Positions 1-8,502 of a stretch of 64,000 nt of DNA are shown piece after piece (the first letter of the stretch is position 1; the number at the start of each line of letters is the position of its first letter). This stretch comes from Planctomycetaceae bacterium (lineage in GTDB: Bacteria > Planctomycetota > Planctomycetia > Planctomycetales > Planctomycetaceae). Under the pieces are notes generated by a model, which was not told the DNA's origin, made no database searches, and saw only the letters and a list, made by a program, of their open reading frames with translations. The position numbers and the translations under genes are program-made. The stretch covers positions 240,024 through 304,023 of the forward strand of contig JABISG010000147.1 in NCBI GenBank assembly GCA_018699955.1, read 5' to 3'.

Positions 1-1
1 G

Positions 2-211
2 ATGCCAGTTGGCTTTCTGCTGGCCGGAAAAATGGGCCAGTGGTGCACCGGCGCCAACGGCGTGACGAACTACCAGATTTTCTTCGGCGCGCCAGCAATC
101 CTGGTGCTGCTGCTACTGTTGGCGTACTGCCGATGGTTCCGGCTGGTCGGCGGCGATGACCCGCAGGAAGTCGATGAGCCAACCGTACCGCTGGGCGAAT
201 CGATGTCGTAA
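2..211 (+). CDS. C-terminal end of a membrane protein, possibly an MFS-type transporter (5' partial)
   Basis: The reading frame is open from the first bases of the window and ends in TAA at 211, so only the last 69 residues are visible and the true start lies upstream. They hold one clear membrane segment (about residues 27-43, rich in Leu, Val and Ala), followed by a cytoplasmic-looking tail rich in Asp and Glu. Ending on a transmembrane helix with a short charged tail fits the last helix of a 12-helix secondary transporter, but nothing here identifies the family or substrate. The next gene is on the opposite strand and converges on this one. Confidence 0.5.
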   Translation: MPVGFLLAGKMGQWCTGANGVTNYQIFFGAPAILVLLLLLAYCRWFRLVGGDDPQEVDEPTVPLGESMS

Positions 212-314
212 CAAACGATGAATGGGAACGATGAATGATGAACGGAAAACAACTCGGCGAGCAAGCCCGCCAGGTTGCTATTCATAATTCGTCAATCTGA
301 ATTCATCATTTCGC

Positions 315-1871
315 TTACCGCAGCTTGACCGGTTCGAGGCTTTGGACCAGGAAGACGTTCATCTGCAGTTCGGGGCGGTGCAGGCGTAGTCCTTCGATGC
401 CCATCTGCTTGCCGAGATGCTGATCGAGGCTGACGCCGGCCGCTCCTTGAAGATAGGCAAGAATCTGTCCGTTCGGTGCCAACAGCACGTGACGCGGTGC
501 CTTGGGATTCTGGCTGATTGCCCGTTGAATGATGCCCGCCCCCTTCAACCTCGGCAGGCTTTGTGCCTGCGGCTCGGCGGGAATTGGCGGAGCAAGCGAG
601 TCGGTCGTTATCGATGTCGGTGTTGCCGGTGTCGGCTGCTGAAATGTCGCGGCAGGACCGGGAATCACCTGCGTGAGTGTTTCGCTGCTGGATTGCGCGG
701 GCAATGGCGGCTGCTGTGGTGTCGGCGATGATGAGTATTGGATCTCCTCCGGTTGCGGCACAGGGGCGGCGAACTGCGGCTGCTGCGAAGAGGCACTTGC
801 GGCAGGAACGGTTTCCTGCGTGAAGGTGGCCGGCTGTGTTTCAGTTTGTGCTGCGGTGGCGTTCAACTGTTCTTCCTGCAACGCCATCAACTGGGCATCG
901 CGGCGGCCGACCTCGGCGGTCAACTGGATGAACCCGTCGTAGTTGGCTTTGATTTCCTCGTAACGTGCAAGTGATGCGAGCCGCAGATCGATTTGGCTCG
1001 CCAGCGCCGGATGCGAAGCCGACTTCTGCAAATCAACGTAACCGTGTCGCAGCTCAGAAAAGTTCCACTCGCCAGTCTCGTGCTGGATGATCGTGCGAAA
1101 TGCCGTGTCCAATTGCTGCAGTCGGGTTCGGTCGCGAAGGACCTCCTCGGAAATCGGTCCGCTGCGTCGAATGGCATTCTCGTTGATCGACCGACGGATC
1201 GGCCGCTCGATGAATTCTCCTGTGGAATTGCGATCATCCGGCTGACGTTTGAGCACCGGTCCGTCATAGTCGTTCGATCGGGAAGGAACGCCGGCGGCTG
1301 GCTGCCGTTGTCGGTGGTCTCTCGCATGTGAGGGAATGCTGTAGGGATCGTTGTCGCGTTGACGGCGGGCGTTTTGGCCGACTGGCGTGACCGCCTGTCC
1401 GGGGATCCAACGCCACTCGCCCTTGGGCGGCGTGATTTTCAACATGCGGATCGGACCGCTTTGAGTGCGAACAACCTGCTCGCCAATGATTTCAACCCGG
1501 CTACCCTTGGAGAGCCGCGATTGAAAGACGTCGCGCGAGTCGTCCAGTGAACTGCCGACACGGACGACGACGTTGTTGTCGGTCAACACGCCGCGGCGAC
1601 GGCTGACGTGCTCGACGGCATCGGCGCGAATCCAACTGAAACTGCCCGCTGGTGGGGAAATCATATACCACCCGCCCGGATCGTGGCGGTGGACGATTAC
1701 ATGTTCGCTTTGGCTCATTCGACTGGTGGCATAGTACTTCTTGCCCGGCCCACTATGTACGAACACGCTGTCGGCATCGACGACCGCTTCGTAGGGGAAT
1801 TTGCGGGTTTGGTCTGCATTGGCATTGGCAGCAACGCCCAGCAACAACAGTCCGGCGACGAACAGGCGCAT
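315..1871 (-). CDS. Exported protein with two SH3-like domains
   Basis: Encodes 518 residues. I chose the ATG at 1871, not a start further upstream, because it opens a typical signal peptide (Lys/Arg-poor start, a Leu/Val/Ala core, cut after Ala-Asn-Ala at about residue 19) and AGGAGG sits just before it. Two bacterial SH3-like segments follow: about residues 25-90, with an SGPGKKYY turn and GSFSWI, and about 95-165, with VVVRVGSS and a WRWIPG end. The middle is basic and probably disordered, then comes a Pro/Gln/Thr-rich linker. The last 65 residues form a compact conserved-looking module ending in EPVKLR. Such proteins usually bind cell-wall or surface polymers; no catalytic motif is visible. 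It probably acts in the periplasm or at the cell envelope. Confidence 0.8.
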   Translation of the reverse strand: MRLFVAGLLLLGVAANANADQTRKFPYEAVVDADSVFVHSGPGKKYYATSRMSQSEHVIVHRHDPGGWYMISPPAGSFSWIRADAVEHVSRRRGVLTDNNVVVRVGSSLDDSRDVFQSRLSKGSRVEIIGEQVVRTQSGPIRMLKITPPKGEWRWIPGQAVTPVGQNARRQRDNDPYSIPSHARDHRQRQPAAGVPSRSNDYDGPVLKRQPDDRNSTGEFIERPIRRSINENAIRRSGPISEEVLRDRTRLQQLDTAFRTIIQHETGEWNFSELRHGYVDLQKSASHPALASQIDLRLASLARYEEIKANYDGFIQLTAEVGRRDAQLMALQEEQLNATAAQTETQPATFTQETVPAASASSQQPQFAAPVPQPEEIQYSSSPTPQQPPLPAQSSSETLTQVIPGPAATFQQPTPATPTSITTDSLAPPIPAEPQAQSLPRLKGAGIIQRAISQNPKAPRHVLLAPNGQILAYLQGAAGVSLDQHLGKQMGIEGLRLHRPELQMNVFLVQSLEPVKLR

Positions 1872-2115
1872 CGTAAAATCCTCCTGCGAAGCATCACCAG
1901 CTGCGCAGGTGGTTTCGAGCACACGAAACCAGACCGGCAGCCGACGACATTCGACCGTGCGAATTGGCAATGGGTGAGATTGGTAGCGGTGGAGACTGTG
2001 GAGAGAGGTCAGAGCGGAATTAATAGCGGAATCGCAAATTCGACTCAAGAGGAGTTTCAGAAATGCCGAGAGGGGCGCGCACCGCAGGCGTATTCGCTCG
2101 CATTTTCATCGCCGC

Positions 2116-2143
2116 AAAGCCCACGGGCCACCGCCCGTGGGAC
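2116..2143. repeat. Hairpin repeat family A, copy 1
   Basis: AAAG followed by CCCACGGGC, a 4-base loop and GCCCGTGGG: a perfect 9-bp stem. It lies in the gap between the SH3 protein start and the PQQ-propeller gene end. There is no T-run, so it does not look like a simple terminator. Eight related copies occur in this window. Confidence 0.85.
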
Positions 2144-2154
2144 ACCAACCTGCA

Positions 2155-3462
2155 TTATTTCCCGCGAATCGCCCACAGGGCGTCGTAGCTCCGCAGGTAC
2201 AGTGTGCCGCCGGAGATGGCCGGCGACGCGGCCAACGATTCTTCGAGATCGTTCTGCGCCACGAGTTTGAACTCGCGTCCTACCTTAACAACCGACACGA
2301 TGCCGTCGCGCGATGTGAGGTAAATGTGTCCGTCGGCATACACGGGTGATCCGCGATGCCGATTGCGATGCGTCCGCGATTCGTAAAGCTGTTTTCCGGT
2401 TTTGGCTTCCAGGCAGTGCAGGTTTCCGTTCGCCATGCACAAATAGGCCAAGCCTTTGTGAATCAACGGCGTCGGTACGTCGGGAGTTTGTGGAAGGGTC
2501 CACAACAGTGTTTTGCCGGCGGCCACATGATTGCCTTTCAGGTTGCCGGGAATGGCAAATGTCGGGTATTTCTTGGCCGTCGGAACGATGATCATGCCTT
2601 CGTGCGCGACGGGTGAAGAAACGAACCGCAGCGTGCGGTGGTAGCCGCGATTGGGATCGTCCTGTGGGTTCAATCCGCCCAACCGCCAGATTTCCGTTCC
2701 GTCGCTGAGGCGATGCCCAATGGTGTAATCGGCCCCGTGCGTAATCAAATATCGTTGTTTGCCATCATCGTAGATGACTGGCGACGCATAGGAGTGTTCG
2801 TTTTCGTTGGTGGCGGCGGTCACTCGATCCTGCTTCCAGATTTCGTCGCCGGTCAACGCATCGATAGCGACAACCAGTGCCTCTTGCGTTTCGGCTTTTC
2901 CGTCGCCGTGAATCAACTGCAGGAACAGCCGTCCGTCATCGAGCACCGGCGTCGAAGACATGCCGAAGGCGATGTTGAATCGGCCGTATCGCTTTTGCAG
3001 ATCGAGTTTCCAGACCTGTTTGCCGTCCACGGTGTAGCAGCCCATGTCGCCGGTCGACATTGTCGCCCACACGTGTTTGCCGTCGGTTGTTGGCGATGGC
3101 GAGGCCATGTTGCCTTCGTCGTTGCGGACGGTGCGATTGCCCGTACCAACCACTTGCCGCCATAGCTGCTTGCCCTTGGTGCTGACGCACAGCAGGACGA
3201 GATCGTTTCCGTCAACCGATGTGAGAAAGATGCGTTCGCCCCAAACTGCCGGCGTTGCCCCTGCCGAACCGGGAAGTTTCAGTCGCCAGGCAACATTCTT
3301 CGTGCGGCTCCATTCGGTGGCGATGTTTTTCTCGGTCGAAATGCCGTTGCCGGCCGGTCCGCGCCATTGCCACCAATTGTCGGCCTGCACGGCAGCTTGC
3401 GAGATGAGCAAAACGAGGCATCCGAAAACGGCCGCCGACAACTTCAACGAAAATCTTGCCAT
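2155..3462 (-). CDS. Exported PQQ-like beta-propeller protein
   Basis: Encodes 435 residues from the ATG at 3462. This start opens a signal peptide (about residues 1-28, ending AVQA-D); starts further upstream add a tail that does not look like a leader. The mature part begins NWWQWRGPAGNG, typical of the planctomycete PQQ-binding-like propeller family. It carries repeated blades of the kind GD/GK-x-x-W-K/L-x (GKQLWRQ, GKQVWKL, GDEIWKQ, GTEIWRL, GKTLLWTL). These proteins resemble quinoprotein dehydrogenases and BamB, but no dehydrogenase active site is evident, so a binding or scaffold role in the periplasm is more likely than catalysis. It stands alone, with about 600 bp of repeat-rich DNA upstream. 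Confidence 0.85.
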   Translation of the reverse strand: MARFSLKLSAAVFGCLVLLISQAAVQADNWWQWRGPAGNGISTEKNIATEWSRTKNVAWRLKLPGSAGATPAVWGERIFLTSVDGNDLVLLCVSTKGKQLWRQVVGTGNRTVRNDEGNMASPSPTTDGKHVWATMSTGDMGCYTVDGKQVWKLDLQKRYGRFNIAFGMSSTPVLDDGRLFLQLIHGDGKAETQEALVVAIDALTGDEIWKQDRVTAATNENEHSYASPVIYDDGKQRYLITHGADYTIGHRLSDGTEIWRLGGLNPQDDPNRGYHRTLRFVSSPVAHEGMIIVPTAKKYPTFAIPGNLKGNHVAAGKTLLWTLPQTPDVPTPLIHKGLAYLCMANGNLHCLEAKTGKQLYESRTHRNRHRGSPVYADGHIYLTSRDGIVSVVKVGREFKLVAQNDLEESLAASPAISGGTLYLRSYDALWAIRGK

Positions 3463-3573
3463 GGAATTTGCACCCTGTTGCATGAAAGTACGCAGACACA
3501 TCAACATCTGCCGTTCAGTTTGACGAACGACAACAACGACGTCAACAATCAGGCCGCCGTCAGATGACCAGAA

Positions 3574-3606
3574 ACACGGTTAGCAGCGACGCGACGCGTT
3601 TGCGTT
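3574..3606 (+). repeat. Repeat family B, diverged copy
   Basis: Resembles the start of the 44-bp repeat at 6246 and 32526 (CGGTTAGC, GCGACGCG, TTTGCG in the same order) but with substitutions and a missing stretch. Confidence 0.5.
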
Positions 3607-3686
3607 TTTCGTACCAACTGCCACAGGTGGGTTGGCTTTCATCAGTCATGCGATTCCCTGTGGAACTTGGGAACAAGCTGAACCCG

Positions 3687-3732
3687 GACGCATCCAGTAC
3701 TTTGACGCATCCAATGAAGGTTGACGCATCCA
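3687..3732 (+). repeat. Three GACGCATCCA direct repeats
   Basis: The 10-mer occurs at 3687-3696, 3704-3713 and 3723-3732. The last two copies share a longer TTGACGCATCCAAT. The spacing is not uniform (17 then 19 bases). Confidence 0.7.
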
Positions 3733-3744
3733 ATCTGCAACACG

Positions 3745-3910
3745 TCATTCCCGCGCAGGCGGGAATCCAGTCGGCTCGCGGAAGAGCATGCCGTGCGTGT
3801 TGGAGCGACGTGGGTGTGTCGCAGGTCGTGTTGCGTTAGTTGCCGGCTCGCTGGATTCCCGCCTGCGCGGGAATGACCTTACTGCTGGCTGCCCGCCTGC
3901 GCGGGAATGA
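3745..3910. repeat. REP-like CCCGCGCAGGCGGG hairpins, three copies (family E)
   Basis: Copies at 3745-3770 (plus orientation), 3851-3876 and 3891-3910 (inverted). Each core is a near-perfect palindrome flanked by TCATTC and GAATCCAG. The first two face each other over about 80 bases, as in paired REP elements. This short palindrome type is seen in many unrelated bacterial genomes (from memory, not searched). Confidence 0.75.
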
Positions 3911-3924
3911 CGGCTCGCGCCGTT

Positions 3925-3978
3925 GTTGTGGCACAGTCTTCTGACCCGTCGTTGTGGCACGGTCTACTGACTGTGCCA
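3925..3978. repeat. TGGCAC...GTGCCA hairpin with a duplicated arm
   Basis: GTTGTGGCAC plus CTTCTGAC-like sequence occurs at 3925-3945 and again at 3951-3971. The second copy can fold with GTGCCA at 3973-3978. It carries no protein and has no T-tract. Confidence 0.6.
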
Positions 3979-4093
3979 CCGTTGTGGTCGCAGGTCTCGT
4001 GAAACTCACTGTAGGTCTGTGGTGCGGCTGAGTGCGGCGTCGGAAGACCCGCGCACAATAAGGTGGAAACCCGAAGGAGTGTTGCAGGTTCCA

Positions 4094-4774
4094 TCAATCC
4101 GACACCAAATGCTCCAACGCTACCGGACCTTCGTAACTTCCATCCTGCTTCGACCGGTAAACAAGCTCGGCCGACGTGTCCAGACAGGTCAGCCATCCGT
4201 CGCCGTACACCCAGGTGTCGATGCAGATCCAGCCATCGAAAACCAACGGCTTCCCGGATCGTTGCGACGTGTGCCCGCAGATGACCGTTCGACCGGAATC
4301 ATGCGGTGGTTCGTCACCTTGCAGTCGTTCCCACCGCAAACACTCCCGTGTCTGTAAATCAGGTGGTACACCGGAATCGAGGGTGGCATGAACGAAAATC
4401 TCAGTCTCCGTTTCCCAGTAGTTCAATCCCGAGGCGAGAAAGTCGAAATGTTCCGGCAGCACATCGGCGAAACTGCCTCCATACGATGCCAGCGTCTCTT
4501 CTCCCCCAAACGTTAACCACTCGCGCATCCACTCACCCGTGTGGTACGCCTTGAGCATCATCTCCTCGTGATTGCCCAGGATGAATTTCAGTTCGCAGGT
4601 CTTGCATAATTCCAATAGCAGATCGATTGCGCGTCTGGTGTCCGGACCGCGATCAACAACATCACCCAGTACGACGACGGTGTCGTCTGCGACCGGTTGG
4701 ACGTTCTGCAGCAACGTTTCCAACGCAAAGTCGCAACCGTGAATGTCGCCGATGGCTAATGTGCGTCCGGGCAT
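4094..4774 (-). CDS. PPP-family metallophosphoesterase
   Basis: Encodes 226 residues from the ATG at 4774, directly before the first motif; upstream in-frame codons do not look like protein. All dinuclear-metal motifs are present in order: GDIHG (about residue 9), GDVVDRG (about 38), GNHEE (about 67), plus a C-terminal GH (CGHTSQ). This is the pattern of bacterial PPP enzymes such as PrpA/PrpB-type protein phosphatases and ApaH-like diadenosine tetraphosphatases. At 226 residues it is nearer the Prp-like proteins than ApaH (about 280). Whether it acts on phosphoproteins or dinucleotides cannot be decided from sequence. It sits downstream of argG on the same strand with a 147-bp gap. Confidence 0.85.
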   Translation of the reverse strand: MPGRTLAIGDIHGCDFALETLLQNVQPVADDTVVVLGDVVDRGPDTRRAIDLLLELCKTCELKFILGNHEEMMLKAYHTGEWMREWLTFGGEETLASYGGSFADVLPEHFDFLASGLNYWETETEIFVHATLDSGVPPDLQTRECLRWERLQGDEPPHDSGRTVICGHTSQRSGKPLVFDGWICIDTWVYGDGWLTCLDTSAELVYRSKQDGSYEGPVALEHLVSD

Positions 4775-4921
4775 GAATCGAACCGTCGCTGGAGTAATTA
4801 GCCCGTCGTGAATACACGGCGGGCCAGCGCACAATTATCAAAAGGGGGCGTCCGTACTTGCCTAGCAACTGAACTTTGCGTGCTGCCGCCGGTGTGTTCA
4901 CCGGGGGCTAAGTTGCGATCG

Positions 4922-6142
4922 TCAATACGGTCGTTGGTTGACGCGGCCTTGAACGCGGCCGGGCAAACCCATGATTCGCAGGAAGCCTTCGGCATCGTCC
5001 TGATTGTACGAGCCGCCTCCTTCCATACTCGCCACTTCGGCATCGTATAGACTGTTGGGACTGGTGCGGCTCTGTACGGAAATGTTGCCCTTGTACAAGC
5101 CGAGCGTGACTTCACCGGTGACCGGCCGTTGCGCTTCGCGGTTGAATGCCAGCAGCGCGTCCATCTTCGGGTTGTACCAGAAACCGTAATAAACCATTTC
5201 CGCAACTTCCGGTGACATCCGATCGCGCAGGTGCAGCAGGTCGCGGTCGATTGTTAATTGTTCCATCGCCAAGTGGGCGTCGTATAGTATCGTCATTCCC
5301 GGCGCTTCGTACACGCCGCGGCTTTTCATGCCGACGAATCGATTCTCGACCATGTCGATGCGGCCGACGCCGTTGCGTCCGCCGATGTCGTTCAATTCCT
5401 GCACCATTTCCAGCGCGGATCGTTTCTGTCCGTTCAAACTGACCGGCACACCCGACTCGAACCCGATTGTGACAACTTCGGTTTCGTCCGGCGCTGCCTG
5501 CGGCGAGACGCCCATACCGAATTCGACGATCTCGACGCCGTTAACGGTGAGGTCTTCCAACTGACCCGCTTCATAACTGATGTGCAGACAATTTTCGTCG
5601 GAACTGTACGGTTGGGCGACGGTCGCTTTGACCGGAATGCCTTTTTATTCGCAGTAGGCGATCATCTCAGTTCGCCCGGGGAACTTCTCGCGGAAGCGGG
5701 GGATTCGCCACGGCGCGATCATTTCTACCGTCGGCTCCAGTGCCTCGGCGGCGAGTTGAAAGCGGCATTGGTCGTTTCCTTTGCCGGTCGCCCCATGTGC
5801 GTAGGCAACCGCGTTGACTTCACGGGCCACCTGCAGGCAGGCTTTGGAAATCAACGGCCGCGCGATCGACGTTCCCAACAGGTAAATCGATTCGTACTTT
5901 GCCTGCCATTGCAGCACCGGGAAGGCAAAGTCGCGGCAGAGTTCTTCCTGCACATCGACAATACGCGAGGAAACCGCCCCGTTGTCCTCGGCCTTTTTCA
6001 TAATGGCCGCCCGGTCTTCGCACGGCTGCCCCAAATCGACGTACACGCAATGCACGTCGTATCCTTCATCCTGCAGCCAGCCCAGAATAACCGATGTATC
6101 CAGTCCGCCGCTGTACGCTAAAACAACCCCGTGAGGTGCCAC
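4922..6142 (-). pseudogene. argG: Argininosuccinate synthase, interrupted by one in-frame TAA
   Basis: Argininosuccinate synthase joins citrulline and aspartate, using ATP, in arginine synthesis. The frame runs 407 codons from a GTG at 6142 (GGCGG ribosome site upstream, in-frame stop five codons before) to the TAG/TGA region at 4922, the usual size for the family. The N-terminal half has the PP-loop AYSGGLDTS and GATGKGNDQCRF; the C-terminal half has YSSDENCLHISYE and GRNGVGRIDMVENR. At 5645-5647 a TAA codon interrupts after EMIAYCE, and the same frame continues KGIPVKATVAQPYSSDEN with no shift. A GAA to TAA change would explain it, since homologues usually have a charged residue there. As written the gene gives only a 165-residue N-terminal fragment. 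It may be a true null, a base-call error, or read-through. Confidence 0.85.
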
Positions 6143-6245
6143 GATTTGCCGCCTTTACAAAAGAGTCGAGAGTCGAGTGTCTAGAGTCGAGAGAAATTAT
6201 AGCAGCGCGACCGTGTCACGATAACCAGCCCGACGAGCAAATTTT

Positions 6246-6289
6246 ACCCGGTTAGCCGCGACGCGAAGCCTTTGCGCAGCGGAGCGCTC
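6246..6289 (+). repeat. Repeat family B, copy 1 (44 bp)
   Basis: Identical over 44 bases to 32526-32569. Begins ACCCGGTTAGCCGCGACG and ends GGAGCGCTC. Lies in the divergent gap between argG and the aminotransferase gene. Confidence 0.85.
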
Positions 6290-6372
6290 GCGCGAACGCC
6301 CCATCATCGCATTCCCCGCACCGATCTGTATACTTTGAAAATTGCCAATATCCCACACTACGGAGAACCCCC

Positions 6373-7719
6373 ATGCCCGCCTCGAAAGCCGAACTTCTTG
6401 CCCGCGATCTCTCTCACCTCATTCATCCGCTGCACAATCGCCAGGCGCACGAGCAGAATTCGCATATCTGGGTGAAGGGCGAAGGGGCCGTGATGACTGA
6501 CGCCGACGGTGGCGAGTACATCGACGGGCTTTCGGGGCTGTGGAACGTCGTCGCCGGGCATGGGCGAAAAGAACTCGGTGCAGCCGCAGCGAGCCAAATG
6601 GACACGCTGGGATATTGCTCGGGCTATGCCGGCAGCTCGAACGAGCCGGCCATCGCGCTGGCCGAACGCATCGCCGGCATGACGTATCCCTCGATCAACC
6701 GCTTCTTCTTTACATCCGGCGGCGGCGAATCGAGCGAGTCGAACTTCAAGACCGCCCGTTATTACTGGCGTCTCAAAGGCCAACCCGAAAAAACGAAGGT
6801 CATCTCGCTCGATTGGGGTTATCACGGCGTCACATTGGCGGCGATGAGCGCGACCGGCATCAAGGGTTATTGGCCCATGTTCGAGCCGCGCGTGCCGGGC
6901 TTCCTTCATATTCCGTCGCATTACCCGTACCGCTACGAAGCCCCGGCCGGTGAAAGTCCCGGTGTTGCGGCCGCCAATGAGTTGGAGAAAGCGATTCTCC
7001 GGGAAGGGGCCGACACGGTTGGCATGTTCCTGGCCGAACCGGTGCAGGGAGCGGGCGGCGTGATTGTCCCGCCCGACGATTATTGGCCCCGCATCCGGGA
7101 GATCTGCACAAAATACGACGTGCTGATGGTTGCCGACGAAGTCATCACCGGGTTCGGCCGCACCGGAAAAATGTTCGGCCTGACGCACTGGGGCGTCGAG
7201 CCGGACATGATCCAATACGCCAAGGCGATCACCTCGGGATACTTCCCGCTGGGCGGCATCGGCGTGAACGACGACGTTGCCGCCGTCCTCGACAGCGGCG
7301 ATTCCGTCTGGATGCACGCTTACACCTACAGCGCCCACCCGGTCGGCTGCGCCGTCGCGTTGGCAAACCTCGACATCATCGAGAAAGAAGATTTCCCCGC
7401 CCAAGCTGCCGAGAAGGGAACCCGCCTGCTCGATGGCCTGAAGAACGCATTAGCCGACCACAAGAACGTCGGCGACGTTCGCGGCTTGGGAATGATGTGC
7501 GCCGTCGAAATTGTCAAAGACAAATCAACGAAAGAAGAATTCGCGCCGGAAGAAAAGATCGGCGCCAAAATCCACCAAGCCGCCCAACAACGCGGCCTCT
7601 TCAGCCGCCTGCGCGGCGACGTCTACTGTCTGGCCCCGCCAATTGTGACAACGGACGCGCAGATTGATCAGATTGTTGATGCGTTGCGCGGTGCGGTTGA
7701 AGAGGTAACAGGCGGTTGA
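6373..7719 (+). CDS. Class III PLP-dependent aminotransferase
   Basis: Encodes 448 residues, full length for the omega-aminotransferase family. The ATG at 6373 is preceded by GGAGAA. Visible marks are the PLP-phosphate loop region FTSGGGESSESN, the DWGYHG motif that stacks on the cofactor, the acidic EPVQGAGG, the DEVITGFGRTG segment with the Asp that binds the pyridine nitrogen, and QYAKAITSGYFPLGG with the Schiff-base Lys at residue 284. The N-terminus (NSHIWVKGEGA, DGLSGLWNVVAGHGR) is most like the beta-alanine/taurine:pyruvate and putrescine aminotransferase group. The amino donor cannot be read from sequence. It is divergent from argG and followed by a HicBA pair, so it is probably a single-gene unit. 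Confidence 0.9.
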   Translation: MPASKAELLARDLSHLIHPLHNRQAHEQNSHIWVKGEGAVMTDADGGEYIDGLSGLWNVVAGHGRKELGAAAASQMDTLGYCSGYAGSSNEPAIALAERIAGMTYPSINRFFFTSGGGESSESNFKTARYYWRLKGQPEKTKVISLDWGYHGVTLAAMSATGIKGYWPMFEPRVPGFLHIPSHYPYRYEAPAGESPGVAAANELEKAILREGADTVGMFLAEPVQGAGGVIVPPDDYWPRIREICTKYDVLMVADEVITGFGRTGKMFGLTHWGVEPDMIQYAKAITSGYFPLGGIGVNDDVAAVLDSGDSVWMHAYTYSAHPVGCAVALANLDIIEKEDFPAQAAEKGTRLLDGLKNALADHKNVGDVRGLGMMCAVEIVKDKSTKEEFAPEEKIGAKIHQAAQQRGLFSRLRGDVYCLAPPIVTTDAQIDQIVDALRGAVEEVTGG

Positions 7720-7840
7720 CCACTCTGTACGCTTGGCCTCGCAGCGATCCCAAGCTCAACGATTCCTGCACACCGCTGCTCAGAACGGTATAATTTGGTG
7801 ACGTCAGAAAACACGTCCGATCCCAAAAGCGAGAAGAACC

Positions 7841-8032
7841 ATGCAAACAGTCAAGATCGTCGTGTGGCAGGAAGAGGATGTGTGGATCGGCTATTTGCAG
7901 GAGTATCCCGATTATCGAACGCAGGGGGATAGCCGGGATGATCTGGAAGAGCACCTAAAGGATCTTCATGCCGATCTGTCAGCGGGGCTGATTCAGGGGG
8001 CGCGAAAGGTTGAGGATCTGACCGTCTCATGA
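7841..8032 (+). CDS. hicB: HicB-type antitoxin, short form
   Basis: Encodes 63 residues. It has the HicB partial RNase-H-like fold signature: a short beta hairpin (KIVVWQEEDVWIGYL), a PDYRTQGDS turn and an amphipathic helix DDLEEHLKDLHADL. It lacks the C-terminal DNA-binding domain of longer HicB proteins, so autoregulation, if any, would need another factor. Its last codon overlaps the toxin start by 4 bases (ATGA), a classic coupled toxin-antitoxin arrangement. AGAAGAACC precedes the ATG as a weak ribosome site. Confidence 0.8.
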   Translation: MQTVKIVVWQEEDVWIGYLQEYPDYRTQGDSRDDLEEHLKDLHADLSAGLIQGARKVEDLTVS

Positions 8033-8214
8033 AGCGGGCCGATCTCATCAGGACCGTCGAAGGTTTCGGCTGTGTTTTGGTTCGGCACGGCGGGAAGCAC
8101 GACTGGTACCGCAATCCAGCGACCGGCGTCTCGCAGCCCGTGCCACGTCACCGCGAGATCAAGAAGAATCTCGCACGACACATCATCCGCATGCTGAGCA
8201 ATATTGAAGACTGA
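8029..8214 (+). CDS. hicA: HicA-type mRNA interferase toxin
   Basis: Encodes 61 residues with the HicA double-stranded-RNA-binding-like fold: MKRADLIRTVEGFGC at the N-terminus, then GGKHDWYRNP, where the His matches the catalytic His of HicA, then PVPRHREIKKNLARHIIRML. HicA cleaves mRNA and is held in check by HicB. The start overlaps the end of hicB by 4 bases, so translation is coupled. The order antitoxin first, toxin second is the less common one for HicAB but well known. Confidence 0.85.
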   Translation: MKRADLIRTVEGFGCVLVRHGGKHDWYRNPATGVSQPVPRHREIKKNLARHIIRMLSNIED

Positions 8215-8502
8215 CTAACTACTCACACGTCGCAGCAGGACATCCCTCAATTCACCGGAACCTGTAACGGTCAGGCAACTTGCGCAGTCCGAGCCGCCGC
8301 TTGCCCCTTGACGATGTTATCTCCGTCGGTCACAATAACCGATAAAGAACTACCTACCTTTTGCAGAATCTCGTGAGTGTTGTCGCCTTTCACAATGCGG
8401 CTTGCACTCCGTTGACCCGCCTTGCAGTGAGCGTCCGATGAATTTCTTCGGGCGTGCATCGACAATCAGGATTGGGAAACGATGGGCCGAAGGATTTCTT
8501 AC

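Larger units (their letters stand above)
3463..4093. other. Repeat-rich intergenic region with no gene
   Basis: About 630 bp between two minus-strand genes. No reading frame here has a ribosome site or recognisable protein. It holds a diverged copy of repeat family B (3574-3606), three GACGCATCCA direct repeats, three copies of a CCCGCGCAGGCGGG hairpin and a TGGCAC...GTGCCA hairpin with a repeated flank. The promoter of the PQQ-propeller gene is presumably near 3463-3560. Confidence 0.7.

Noticed and set aside
2116..2143. Family A hairpins as ordinary terminators
   Set aside because: No T-run follows in either direction, and copies occur upstream of genes and inside one gene.
3745..3910. Repeated palindromes that could suggest a CRISPR array
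   Set aside because: Copies are in both orientations with uneven spacing and only three units; no cas gene is near.
3931..3978. TGGCAC as half of a sigma-54 promoter
   Set aside because: No TTGC element follows at the right distance, and the sequence belongs to a duplicated hairpin repeat.
6358..7404. 348-residue open frame antisense to the aminotransferase
   Set aside because: GC-rich coding DNA often leaves the opposite strand open. The plus-strand protein has all PLP motifs; the antisense one has none.
8271..8465. Open minus-strand frame after hicA
   Set aside because: Short, with no start context; it might be a remnant of a gene but cannot be placed in a family.
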